Below are positions 33,849 through 41,101 of a stretch of 64,000 nt of DNA, one piece after another. The translations under genes were made by a program, and so were the position numbers. Each line of letters starts with the position of its first letter. Within the stretch, counting starts at the first letter, position 1. The notes below the pieces were generated by a model. It searched no databases. It worked only from the letters and a program-made list of their open reading frames with translations, and was not told the DNA's origin. The stretch comes from Actinomadura spongiicola (GTDB lineage: Bacteria; Actinomycetota; Actinomycetes; Streptosporangiales; Streptosporangiaceae), in contig NZ_QVNQ01000008.1 in assembly GCF_003432485.1 (NCBI RefSeq), positions 186,001-250,000 on the forward strand, given 5' to 3'.

Positions 33849-34739
33849 ATGGACCGACTGCAGCTCTTCAAGGCCTTCGGTGATTGGTCGAGGGATGCAC
33901 TCGACTTCAGCTACATCGAGTTCAACGACACCGAGGGTTGGCGACGACGCGCCCATATGCATCGACTTTTGAAGCAGCTGCACGTGCCGGTTACGGCCCT
34001 CCAAGGAGTAACACTCAAGCGAGCGACGCGGAACCATTATGGGAGTATCCGCCTCCTCCCACGGCTTGGTGCCAGTCCCTTCCACGAAGCCGTGGGAGCA
34101 GAACTACACCCCGCGGACGACCCGCTTTTCTTCAGCTTCCTCGCCGCCGACGAGTTGTTGATCGAGTACTATGCGACCGAAATCGCATCGGCGATCGACG
34201 CACACGGCCTGTCCAACACACGCGCCGATCGATTTCTCATCTCTGTACCCAACCCCATCGTCCGGTTGGTGGGGTTCGACGGCGCCGTGGATTTTCGAGG
34301 GAACGTCCTGCGCTTCACCTGGGGCTTGAAAGCGAGCACACGAAAGCGGAGCCGCCTCAACCGGACGACTCTGGTGATCGATGATCTCCAGTCCGTCACG
34401 TGGATGGATCGGCTTCAGGATCCGGATGGGATCGGATATCTGCGTTTCCAGCCCGTCGGCACTCACCGGCTCAAGCATCAGACCGTCGACGCCACCACGG
34501 TGCTCCTGGACACAGACGAGCAGTTCGTGGAAGCACAGGTATTCGCCGCCACAGTTCTTGAACGCAAGCAACTGAGGAACGTACCGCGTCCAACCCCCAA
34601 GAAGACGGACGACGACGCTCCGGTCCCACAGTGCGACGTCACCGAGCTTCTCCGCAAGCTTGCCGAGCTCCGAGACGCCGGCGTCATCACCGAGGACGAG
34701 TTCCACGCTAAGAAGAAGGAGATCCTCGACCGGCTCTGA
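33849..34739 (+). CDS. DUF4429-SHOCT protein, paralogue 3
   Basis: A 296-residue close relative of paralogue 1 (for example the shared EYYATEIASAIDAHG and LISVPNPIVRLVGFDGAVD segments and the same SHOCT end, KKKEILDRL). The open frame runs far upstream, but that part is the fossil tape-measure region and not coding by homology. TTG 33846 may be the true leaderless start. Differences from paralogue 1 are spread through the gene, so both copies look maintained. Convergent with the small HTH gene beyond a hairpin pair. Confidence 0.85.
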   Translation: MDRLQLFKAFGDWSRDALDFSYIEFNDTEGWRRRAHMHRLLKQLHVPVTALQGVTLKRATRNHYGSIRLLPRLGASPFHEAVGAELHPADDPLFFSFLAADELLIEYYATEIASAIDAHGLSNTRADRFLISVPNPIVRLVGFDGAVDFRGNVLRFTWGLKASTRKRSRLNRTTLVIDDLQSVTWMDRLQDPDGIGYLRFQPVGTHRLKHQTVDATTVLLDTDEQFVEAQVFAATVLERKQLRNVPRPTPKKTDDDAPVPQCDVTELLRKLAELRDAGVITEDEFHAKKKEILDRL

Positions 34740-34840
34740 GCGCGGGGGGCGTGCCCGAGTGTGCGGTCGGGTTTGCCGGGGGGTCGGCGGAAACGCTGTG
34801 GCTGTTCGCGTCGGCCGGTCCGGTCGAGGAGTGGGGAGTT

Positions 34841-34884
34841 TCCCGCGGAGGCGGGAGAACCCCCACGTTGCGGGCCGTGGGGGT
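34841..34884. terminator. Tandem hairpins between convergent genes
   Basis: TCCCGC/GCGGGA (34841-34856) and ACCCCCACG/CGTGGGGGT (34859-34884) are two adjacent hairpins between DUF4429 gene 3 and the minus-strand HTH gene, a likely bidirectional terminator. Confidence 0.65.
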
Positions 34885-34920
34885 CCCTCTGTCAGGAGGG
34901 GAAGATGTCCGGCTCTCGGG

Positions 34921-35136
34921 TCAGTCGGTCGGCGGCGACGGGCGGCGTTTGCCGCCGCGGCGGCGGGTGTCGCGTTCGGCTATGAGCAGGTCCAGTTCGC
35001 GGATGAAGACGCGACGGCCGATCCGGACGACGGGCAGGTGACCGCGGCTGATCCACTGGCGGATCGCCGGAACGCCCATGCCGACGCGTTCAGCGGCCTG
35101 CGGTACGGACAGGAAGGTTCGAGTCAGGTCGGTCAT
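34921..35136 (-). CDS. Small HTH (excisionase/MerR-like) DNA-binding protein
   Basis: A 71-residue helix-turn-helix protein of the excisionase type: TFLSVPQAAERVGMGVPAIR, QWISRGHLPVVRIGRRVFI and a basic tail (RRRGGKRR). Such proteins serve phage excision or transcription control. No integrase is present, so a regulatory role is more likely. Its ATG overlaps the stop of the zinc-ribbon gene upstream (ATGA), placing it third in a WhiB-led operon. Confidence 0.82.
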   Translation of the reverse strand: MTDLTRTFLSVPQAAERVGMGVPAIRQWISRGHLPVVRIGRRVFIRELDLLIAERDTRRRGGKRRPSPPTD

Positions 35137-35738
35137 GACACCTTCTTGCGGGGGTGGGCGGTGGACGTCCAACCGCAGGCGCCGCAGCGCACCTCGTCGG
35201 CGTGCGGGTCGGGCGAGACGGTCATCAGGTCGCAGTCCGGGCATGCCGCGGTGGGGCGGCGGGGTGCCCCGGTGCGGTTGCTCGAACGTAGACGACGGTG
35301 CAGGTCGAGGATCTCGCGGCCGAAGTCGGCGGCGCCGTCGAAGGCGAGGAGTCCATCGAGATGCTGGGCGAGCCAGGCGACGGTGCCCGCCAGTGTCGGC
35401 GCGAACCGGCCCCGGCGAGGGCGGGGCGGTAATGAACGTGCCTCCCGGTAGGCGTCCTCCCAGCCCAACAGGGTGTGCAGCAGTTCGTCCAGGTCGTCGA
35501 CCGCGGCGGACGGCGACGGTCGGGTGCGGGTGCCCGACACCTTCTCCCCCGGGCCCGACCGCCGCTGATCCAGCGCGGCGCCGATCTTGGCCGCGAGGTC
35601 GTCGAGCTCGACCAGGCGGTGGCGCAGCAGCGACTGGCAGGGGCGGCACCACACCGGCTCGCCGGCGCTCACCGACCGCGGCGCCGACGCGGCGCGGTGA
35701 CGTGAAGTCCGATTGCACGGACCTGGACAAAGGAACAT
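35133..35738 (-). CDS. Zinc-ribbon protein of unknown function (actinophage type)
   Basis: A 201-residue protein with Cys pairs at both ends: MFLCPGPCNRTSR at the start with VWCRPCQS near residue 30, and CPDCDLM plus CGACGW near the C-terminus. The middle is helical (LDELLHTLLGWEDAYREA, VAWLAQHLDGLLAFDGAADF). Similar proteins occur in actinomycete prophages next to excisionase-type HTH genes; function is unknown. It lies between whiB and the HTH gene and overlaps the latter. Confidence 0.7.
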   Translation of the reverse strand: MFLCPGPCNRTSRHRAASAPRSVSAGEPVWCRPCQSLLRHRLVELDDLAAKIGAALDQRRSGPGEKVSGTRTRPSPSAAVDDLDELLHTLLGWEDAYREARSLPPRPRRGRFAPTLAGTVAWLAQHLDGLLAFDGAADFGREILDLHRRLRSSNRTGAPRRPTAACPDCDLMTVSPDPHADEVRCGACGWTSTAHPRKKVS

Positions 35739-35810
35739 GGGTCTCCTCGAAGGTGGATCGAAAGGCGCCGGGGACCGCGCGGTCCCGTCCCGCGCGGTCC
35801 CCGGCGTGAC

Positions 35811-36083
35811 TCATGCGGGGGTGGTGGTGAGCAGACCTCGGGCGAGGCGGGTCCGCAGTCGTGTCGCCGACCGCTCACGGTCGGTCGTGCCGCCCCAGAT
35901 GCCCTCCAGGGCCTCGTCGGCGACGGCGTAGCGCAGGCACTCCTCCCGTACGGGGCAGCCCGAGCAGATGCGTTTGGCGGCGGCGACCCCCGCCCGGTCG
36001 GACGGCTTGACGAAGAACGCGTCCGGATCGACGCCGCGGCAGGCGGCCAGCGCGTGCCAGGCGGCGGAGAAATCCAGCTTCAT
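35811..36083 (-). CDS. WhiB family iron-sulfur regulator
   Basis: A 90-residue WhiB-like protein. The four cluster ligands are Cys15, Cys40, Cys43 and Cys49 (CSGCPVREEC), followed by the conserved GIWGG turn and a basic C-terminus for DNA binding. These proteins bind a [4Fe-4S] cluster and act with the main sigma factor. Phage-borne WhiB proteins are known in actinophages. Here it heads an operon inside the tail island and may couple island expression to redox or developmental state. A 72-bp gap separates it from the next gene. Confidence 0.92.
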   Translation of the reverse strand: MKLDFSAAWHALAACRGVDPDAFFVKPSDRAGVAAAKRICSGCPVREECLRYAVADEALEGIWGGTTDRERSATRLRTRLARGLLTTTPA

Positions 36084-36131
36084 GGCTCCTCCCCCCCGGA
36101 AGGACGGTTCGTCCGCACTCGGCCTCGATTC

Positions 36132-36368
36132 CTATGCGACATCCTGATGGTTTTCTTTGATTATTGACGCTAACGGCACCGTCATCGCGGCCGCGATCCG
36201 GCAGGCCACGGCATGGGACGCCCGACTCCTGCGCCCCGTCTCCAACATGCAGAGGTACGACGTATCGATGCCCGCAAGGGCCGCCACGTCCGCCTGCCTC
36301 AGCTGGCGCCGGTTGCGGAGCACGCGTAAGGCCGCCCCATCGATGGGGACGAGTTGTTGATGGTTCAT
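36132..36368 (-). CDS. XRE family HTH regulator (short)
   Basis: A 78-residue Cro/CI-type protein: LRVLRNRRQLRQADVAALAG, IDTSYLCMLETGRRSRASHA and a small C-terminal helix. It is divergent from a second XRE gene across about 207 bp, the layout of a lysogeny-type switch. It lies 48 bp before whiB on the same strand and may be transcribed with it. Confidence 0.85.
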   Translation of the reverse strand: MNHQQLVPIDGAALRVLRNRRQLRQADVAALAGIDTSYLCMLETGRRSRASHAVACRIAAAMTVPLASIIKENHQDVA

Positions 36369-36575
36369 GACGCCAATTTATGACAATGATCTTGCGCTCA
36401 GATGGTTCAACTTTCACCGCTCCTGTGAGAAGGATCACACTACAGAACGATCTCGGTGATGCGGCTCTCGCGGAGTCGTCACAGCTCACCGGCGTGACCG
36501 GCAGTATCAGTACTCGCCCGGACCAACCAGGTGATGGACCGGTGTACCGACGTCCGGCTGCGACAGAATGAGGCG
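36369..36575. promoter_or_regulatory. Control region between divergent XRE genes
   Basis: This 207-bp space has lower GC than the surroundings and separates two divergent HTH genes. CAGAAT at 36564-36569, 6 nt before ATG 36576, is a possible -10 for the plus-strand gene. I see no long palindrome; short related words (GTCACAGCTCACCGGCGTGACC, about 36478-36500) could be operator half-sites. Confidence 0.45.
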
Positions 36576-37052
36576 ATGCTCATGCAACGTCACGCGACCG
36601 TGGGTGAGTCCGTGGCCACCCGGCGGGTCCATCTCGGCATGCGCCAGCGCGACCTCGCGACGGCCGCGGGTGTCTCCGAGACGACCATCCGCAACATCGA
36701 GGCAGGCCGCATGGGCGGCCGGCCGACGAAGTGGCCGCTGGTCGAACTGGCGTTGCGCTGGGCGCCCGGTTCCTTCGAGGCGCTCCTCGCCGGCGAGCAG
36801 CCGCGGGAACTCCCACCACCCGCGGCCCCGCCGAGCGACACCCCGTGGGCCGACCGGCTGCCCACCCGCATCCGCGACGAGCTCACCGAGCACGCGCTCT
36901 TCGACTCCGCCGTGATCGACCTCGACGACGATCTCCGGGTCATCGTGCTGGCCGTCGAGGCCGGGGACCGGCCGGGCGGCCGTTCGGGGCGGCGCCGCCG
37001 CGTGGAGCGCTGGGAACGCGTCCTACGACGGCTGCGCGGCCCCGACGACTGA
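36576..37052 (+). CDS. XRE family HTH regulator with C-terminal extension
   Basis: A 158-residue protein. Residues 8-75 are an XRE HTH (ATRRVHLGMRQRDLATAAGV, SETTIRNIEAGRMGGRPTKW). The Trp/Pro pattern after the HTH resembles a family common in actinomycetes. The C-terminal 80 residues are Arg/Glu-rich and unassigned. It is divergent from the short XRE gene and convergent, 10 bp away, with the tail chaperone gene. An in-frame ATG at 36582 is an alternative. Confidence 0.82.
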   Translation: MLMQRHATVGESVATRRVHLGMRQRDLATAAGVSETTIRNIEAGRMGGRPTKWPLVELALRWAPGSFEALLAGEQPRELPPPAAPPSDTPWADRLPTRIRDELTEHALFDSAVIDLDDDLRVIVLAVEAGDRPGGRSGRRRRVERWERVLRRLRGPDD

Positions 37053-37062
37053 ACGGCCACGC

Positions 37063-37449
37063 TCACAGCCCTCCGAAGAAGGCGGCGAGCTCCCGCGGGC
37101 TCGGCGTGGCCGCCGTCTCCTCCTCCCGCGCGTCCCCCGGACGGGGCACCGGCTCCGGACGCGGCGGCTCCGAGTCGCCGTGGGCGCTGGTGAACAGCCA
37201 GTTGCCGATCGCCAGATGATCGACCACCGCCGCGAGCAGGTGCTCGACCGCGCCCCAGTCGGCCTCCTCGCCGTGCAGGGCCCGGACGAGCGCGCTGTCA
37301 CGCGGCAGGTGCCGGATCAGCACCAGCACCCGCCGCGCGGACAGCGTGCCGCGGTGGAGATCGAGGAGATCGACCCCGTAGTAACGGAGCAGGTCGGCCT
37401 CGATCGCCTCGGCGTGCTCGGTCAGGAGCTCGTCGAGGCCGATCCTTCC
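37063..37449 (-). CDS. Tail assembly chaperone, T part (expressed by -1 frameshift)
   Basis: This frame has no good start of its own; it continues the G-part frame after a -1 slip at 37449-37455 and adds about 128 residues. Its sequence is typical of the second actinophage tail chaperone: GLDELLTEHAEAIEADLLRY, GVDLLDLHRGTLSARR and VLIRHLPRDSALVRALHGEE. The G-T fusion (about 223 residues) recruits tape measure and tube subunits during tail assembly, by analogy with lambda gpG/gpGT. The end (SPRELAAFFGGL) is at the border of the inserted block. A GTG at 37329 could start a shorter product. Confidence 0.75.
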   Translation of the reverse strand, partial: GRIGLDELLTEHAEAIEADLLRYYGVDLLDLHRGTLSARRVLVLIRHLPRDSALVRALHGEEADWGAVEHLLAAVVDHLAIGNWLFTSAHGDSEPPRPEPVPRPGDAREEETAATPSPRELAAFFGGL

Positions 37450-37733
37450 CCCGGGAACATCCCCGAGTCCCGTCCGTAGGCCTCCACCAGCGCCTGGACG
37501 TCCTGGACGCTGACCTCGTGCAACCGGAAGCGCTCGAACTGCTCCCCGCCCAGCAGCAGCTCCAGCATGCCCTCCACATCGGACGGGTCGAGGTCGGCGA
37601 GCCGCTTGACGATCTTGTGCGGCAGTTCGGTCGCCAGCGCGTACCGCTCACCGTCGATCTCGAACTCCCAGTGCTGCCCGAGCGCCTCCAGCCGCTGCGC
37701 GCGTGCGGCGTTGACGCTGTAGCGGGCCGTCAC
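37422..37733 (-). CDS. Tail assembly chaperone, G part
   Basis: A 103-residue protein: RLEALGQHWEFEIDGERYAL, ELPHKIVKRLADLDPSDVEG, MLELLLGGEQFERFRLHEVS and QDVQALVEAYGRDSGMFPG. This is the usual first tail chaperone found between tail tube and tape measure. The GTG start overlaps the tail-tube stop (GTGA). The last nine codons in this frame lie beyond the slippery site. Confidence 0.85.
   Translation of the reverse strand: MTARYSVNAARAQRLEALGQHWEFEIDGERYALATELPHKIVKRLADLDPSDVEGMLELLLGGEQFERFRLHEVSVQDVQALVEAYGRDSGMFPGEGSASTSS
37449..37455 (-). promoter_or_regulatory. Candidate -1 ribosomal frameshift site
   Basis: The heptamer C CCG GGG (X XXY YYZ) occurs in the G frame, eight codons before its stop, followed by GAAGG. 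A -1 slip joins the G frame to the T frame exactly where the T frame begins to look like a real chaperone. The position and direction match the conserved frameshift of siphovirus tail chaperone genes. Confidence 0.65.
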
Positions 37734-38284
37734 TTCGTCATCCAGCTGGCCAGCGGCTTGACGGGGGTGGCGTCCGAGGCGACGGCGTTGATGGTGACGC
37801 CGAGCTTGACGGGGGCGTTCTTGGCGAACTGCACCTCGTCCATGTCGGTGACGACGCCCCGGGGGACGTAGAACCGGGTGACGCTCGCGCCGTCGGTGAA
37901 CTCCAGGCCCAACGCGAACTCGGCCGGCACCGGCGTCGCCGAGATGTCGTACCGCATGACGCCGTCGACGTCGGGGGTGAGCGGGGTGTTGCCCGACCCC
38001 ATGACGAACGGCAGCGTGTCCACGTTGATCTGGATCAGCTGGAACTTGACGGTCAGGTCCCGGTCGCTCTGGACGAAGCGGACCGCGGCCATGCTCTGCC
38101 ACGAGTCCACGGGATCGAGCTTGTCCTTCTTGGTGAACTTGATCCCGTCGTTGGTGGTGTAACCGAGGTCCTTCCATTCGGCGCCCAGCGTCGTGCCGGG
38201 AGCCGCCATGTCGGTGTTCTTGGGCGCGACCAGCACCCGCCCGGTACCGGCGACGCGGATCTCGGTCGCGTTGATTCCTGCCAT
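37730..38284 (-). CDS. Major tail tube protein
   Basis: A 184-residue siphovirus tail tube protein: AGINATEIRVAGTGRVLVAP, EWKDLGYTTNDGIKFTKKDK, VDSWQSMAAVRFVQSDRDLT and LGLEFTDGASVTRFYVPRG. These segments are typical of tube proteins of actinophages. No sheath gene is present, so the tail is non-contractile. A good ribosome site (AAGGAGAGAG) precedes the ATG. Confidence 0.9.
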   Translation of the reverse strand: MAGINATEIRVAGTGRVLVAPKNTDMAAPGTTLGAEWKDLGYTTNDGIKFTKKDKLDPVDSWQSMAAVRFVQSDRDLTVKFQLIQINVDTLPFVMGSGNTPLTPDVDGVMRYDISATPVPAEFALGLEFTDGASVTRFYVPRGVVTDMDEVQFAKNAPVKLGVTINAVASDATPVKPLASWMTK

Positions 38285-38307
38285 TTCTCTCTCCTTAGCG
38301 TCCGCTG

Positions 38308-38769
38308 CTATTGCAGCCGGATGAGCAGCCGCACATTGAGTGCGTAGCGGGTGCGTTGGGGGTCGGTGCGGTCGGTGAGGCGGCGCAGTCCCCGCAGCCC
38401 CACCTCCTCGGTGACGTCGGTGACGACCGACCCGGGGATCGAGACCTCCGGGAGGCCCGCCAGCAGCGCGCGGACCCGCCTCATCAACTCGTGCGCGGCC
38501 GTCGGGCTCGGCCCGTAGGTCTCGATGCGGATCTGAGCGTCGTCGAGTACCGGGTACTCGCGATACGAGCCGCCGTCGCGGATCAGCACCACGGCGGGCT
38601 GGGATCCGTCGTTGCCGCTCGGCAACACCGGCCCCACGGGGACGCCCGCCATCTCCGGCCGGGCCGTCAGGTAGTCCCCGACGAGGGCCTCGGCGTCGGG
38701 GAACACCGCGGCCACCGGAGCGTCGCCGGGCGGCACGGCCGCGGCGGCGGCGTCGAAGGCGATCGCCAA
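38308..38769 (-). CDS. Tail terminator/completion-like protein
   Basis: A 153-residue protein in the position of the tail terminator: DAEALVGDYLTARPEMAGVP, AVVLIRDGGSYREYPVLDDA, RIETYGPSPTAAHELMRRVR and RTRYALNVRLLIRLQ. These resemble the gpU/HK97 gp10-like family of head-tail or tail-end closure proteins. The start is a TTG at 38769, with AAGGAAGGAG upstream and no better ATG. It is the first gene of the tail operon; no head genes precede it. Confidence 0.75.
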   Translation of the reverse strand: MAIAFDAAAAAVPPGDAPVAAVFPDAEALVGDYLTARPEMAGVPVGPVLPSGNDGSQPAVVLIRDGGSYREYPVLDDAQIRIETYGPSPTAAHELMRRVRALLAGLPEVSIPGSVVTDVTEEVGLRGLRRLTDRTDPQRTRYALNVRLLIRLQ

Positions 38770-38892
38770 AGTGCTCTCCTTCCTTTTCGTACGGGCCCCG
38801 GAAGGCCGCGTGCCGGGGGCGCCCGATCGGTCATCGTTGATCCGGGCGTCGCGCACCGGCCACGGCCTTCCGGGGAGTTCTCCGAGACGTGC

Positions 38893-39010
38893 GACAGCCC
38901 CCGGCGAGAAATGTCCGGGGGCTGTCTCCAGGCGGCCGGTTCGCAGCATTGAGCCACCATCGACACCGATGATGACGGCGCGTCCGGCGTCCCGGCAATT
39001 GACCGGCTCA
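38893..39010 (-). promoter_or_regulatory. Leader unit A upstream of the tail operon
   Basis: Contains a hairpin with perfect 12-bp arms (GACAGCCCCCGG and its complement, 38893-38926), then a CCACCATCG/CGATGATGAC element (38951-38976) and CAATTGACCGGCTCAA. The same order recurs in unit B. It lies 124 bp before the tail terminator gene and may act as promoter plus attenuator. Confidence 0.5.
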
Positions 39011-39036
39011 ACGGCCGTCGCCCGTCCAGGAAAAGC

Positions 39037-39150
39037 GGAAGGCCACCGTCCGCGCACACGTCCGGTGGCCTTCCGGTGGCCCCTTCCAATAAGAGCACCA
39101 CCATCGGAAACGATGATGACGACCCGGCCCAGTCAAGCTCAATTGACTGG
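39037..39150 (-). promoter_or_regulatory. Leader unit B upstream of the tail operon
   Basis: Hairpin GGAAGGCCACCG/CGGTGGCCTTCC (39037-39074), then CCACCATCG...CGATGATGACG (39093-39121) and the palindrome CCAGTCAA-6-TTGACTGG (39129-39150). The hairpin stems differ in sequence from unit A but have equal length and spacing. A repressor or antiterminator could act here. No gene lies in 38770-39251. Confidence 0.5.
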
Positions 39151-39251
39151 ACGAATCGCAATCAGGCAAAGGTCCCGCCGCGAACCCGTCTCAGGCCGCT
39201 TCGGTTCCGGGTCGCGCGAGGCGACGCGTCCCCGCTGGAGGGGTGAGCAGG

Positions 39252-40034
39252 TCAATCGCCTGCGACGTCCAGCTCCCGAGCGAGCTCCTCTAGTTCGCCG
39301 CCACCCGCCATCAGCGCGGTCAACTCCTCGCGGGTGATCTCGTCCTTGTTGTGGTCGCCGATGCTCCTTCCCCGGTTGAGGATGAGGAAGCGGTCCCCGA
39401 CCGGGTAGGCGTGGTGCGGGTTGTGGGTGATGAAGACGACGGCGAGGCCGCGCTCCCGCGCCCGGACGATGTAGCGCAGCACAACCCCGGCCTGTTTGAC
39501 GCCGAGGGCGGCCGTGGGCTCGTCCAGGACGAGGGCCCGCGCGCCGAAGTGGACGGCGCGGGCGATCGCCACGCACTGCCGTTCGCCGCCGGACAGGGTT
39601 CCGATGGGCTGGTCGACGTCGCGCAGGTCGACGCCCATCGCGGCCATCTCGCGGCGGGCGGTCTCGCGCATGGACACGATGTCGAGGCGGCCGAACCTCC
39701 GGCGCTTCTCGGAGCCGAGGAAGAAGTTCCGCCAGACCGGCATCAGCGGCACGACCGCGAGGTCCTGGTAGACGGTGGCGATGCCGCGGTCGAGGGCCTC
39801 GCGGGGCGAGCCGAACTCGACCTTCTCCCCCTGGACCTCGTACGTCCCGGTGTCGTGGCGGTGCAGCCCGGCGACGATCTTGATGAGGGTGGACTTGCCC
39901 GCGCCGTTGTCGCCGAGCACGCAGGTCACCTCGCCGGCGGACGCCTCCAGGTCCACGTCCCGGAGCGCGATGACGGCGCCGTGACTCTTCCCGACCCCGG
40001 TCAACCTGATCAGCGGCTGGTCCGTGCCCGTCAT
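39252..40034 (-). CDS. Sugar ABC transporter ATP-binding protein
   Basis: A 260-residue single-domain ATPase: Walker A GDNGAGKST, signature LSGGERQCVAIARA, Walker B ALVLDEPTAALG and the switch His in FITHNP. It resembles FrcA-type ATPases of ribose/fructose/inositol importers, which often have one domain rather than two. It couples by ATGA overlap to the permease gene. The last 15 residues are acidic. Confidence 0.9.
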   Translation of the reverse strand: MTGTDQPLIRLTGVGKSHGAVIALRDVDLEASAGEVTCVLGDNGAGKSTLIKIVAGLHRHDTGTYEVQGEKVEFGSPREALDRGIATVYQDLAVVPLMPVWRNFFLGSEKRRRFGRLDIVSMRETARREMAAMGVDLRDVDQPIGTLSGGERQCVAIARAVHFGARALVLDEPTAALGVKQAGVVLRYIVRARERGLAVVFITHNPHHAYPVGDRFLILNRGRSIGDHNKDEITREELTALMAGGGELEELARELDVAGD

Positions 40035-41101
40035 GACGTCCGCTCCACCCTGCGCCGGACGGCCAGGTTCACCACGGTGGCGATGAGCAGCATCGCGCCG
40101 AGGAAGAACCGGAACCAGTCCGGGTTCCACTCCGCGTACACGATGCCCTTGTTCGTCATGCCGAAGATGAACGCGCCGATCGCCGCGCCGATCGCGGACC
40201 CGTAGCCGCCCGTCAGCAGGCAACCGCCGATGACCGCGCAGATGATGTACAGGAACTCGTTGCCGACGCCCTCGCCGGACTGGACGGTCGCGAACGCGAA
40301 CACCAGGTGCATCCCGGAGAACCAGGCGCAGAACGCGACGCCCATGAACAGGCCGATCTTGACGCGGTCGACGGGCACGCCGACGGCGCGGGCGCTGTCG
40401 GCGGACCCGCCCACCGCGAAGATCCAGTTGCCGGTGCGGGTGCGCAGCAGGATCCAGGTGGCGACCGCGACGAACAGCAGCCACCACAGCACCGTGATCC
40501 TGACGTTGACGCCGAGGACGTCCATGTCGGACGCGAAGACCGCGCGAGCGCTGTCGAACCCGTCCATGTCGCGGACGGAGTCGCTCGCGACGTTGCCGGT
40601 GAGGGCCTTCGTCACACCGAGGTTCAGCCCGGCGAGCATGAAGAACGTCGCGAGCGTGACGATGAAGCTCGGCAGCCTCGTCCGGACGTAGAGCAGCCCG
40701 TTGGCCGCGCCGAGCGCCAGCGTCAGGACGAGTGAGATCGCGACGCCCGCCCACACGTTCAGGGTCAGCTGGTACGCGGTCAGCGCGGCGATCAACGCCG
40801 AGGACGTCACCAACACCCCGGCGGACAGGTCGAACTCCCCGCCGATCATGAGCAGCGAGACCCCGACCGCCATGATCCCGAACGTGGAGCTCGCGTACAG
40901 GACGGTGGAGAACGACCCCGCCCTCAGGAACGCGTCCGCGACGACGGAGAAGAACACGAACAGCGCGACGGCGCCGAGCAGCGCGCCCAGCTCCGGGCGG
41001 CCGAGCAGCCGCCGCAGCGGGGACCGCCGGGCCAGGCGCTCGTCCGGGCCGGGACCGGCCACCGGCGGTTCCGCCACGCCCGAGGACGCGGCGCGGGTCA
41101 T
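40031..41101 (-). CDS. Sugar ABC transporter permease (RbsC/FrcC-like)
   Basis: A 356-residue membrane protein with about 9-10 hydrophobic helices. Family motifs are SLLMIGGEFDLSAGVLV, LPSFIVTLATFFMLAGLNLG, VGGSADSARAVGVPVDRVK and VIGGCLLTGGYGS. This is the CUT2-type monosaccharide permease. It overlaps both neighbours (ATGA), so ATPase, permease and binding protein are co-expressed. Confidence 0.92.
   Translation of the reverse strand: MTRAASSGVAEPPVAGPGPDERLARRSPLRRLLGRPELGALLGAVALFVFFSVVADAFLRAGSFSTVLYASSTFGIMAVGVSLLMIGGEFDLSAGVLVTSSALIAALTAYQLTLNVWAGVAISLVLTLALGAANGLLYVRTRLPSFIVTLATFFMLAGLNLGVTKALTGNVASDSVRDMDGFDSARAVFASDMDVLGVNVRITVLWWLLFVAVATWILLRTRTGNWIFAVGGSADSARAVGVPVDRVKIGLFMGVAFCAWFSGMHLVFAFATVQSGEGVGNEFLYIICAVIGGCLLTGGYGSAIGAAIGAFIFGMTNKGIVYAEWNPDWFRFFLGAMLLIATVVNLAVRRRVERTS

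Noticed and set aside
22288..38769. Interpretation as a complete prophage
   Set aside because: No head, terminase, integrase or replication genes and no attachment repeats seen at the edges.
22288..38769. Interpretation as a contractile injection system (eCIS or R-type)
   Set aside because: No sheath, spike, gp25-like wedge or AAA disassembly gene; hub and tube are of siphovirus type.
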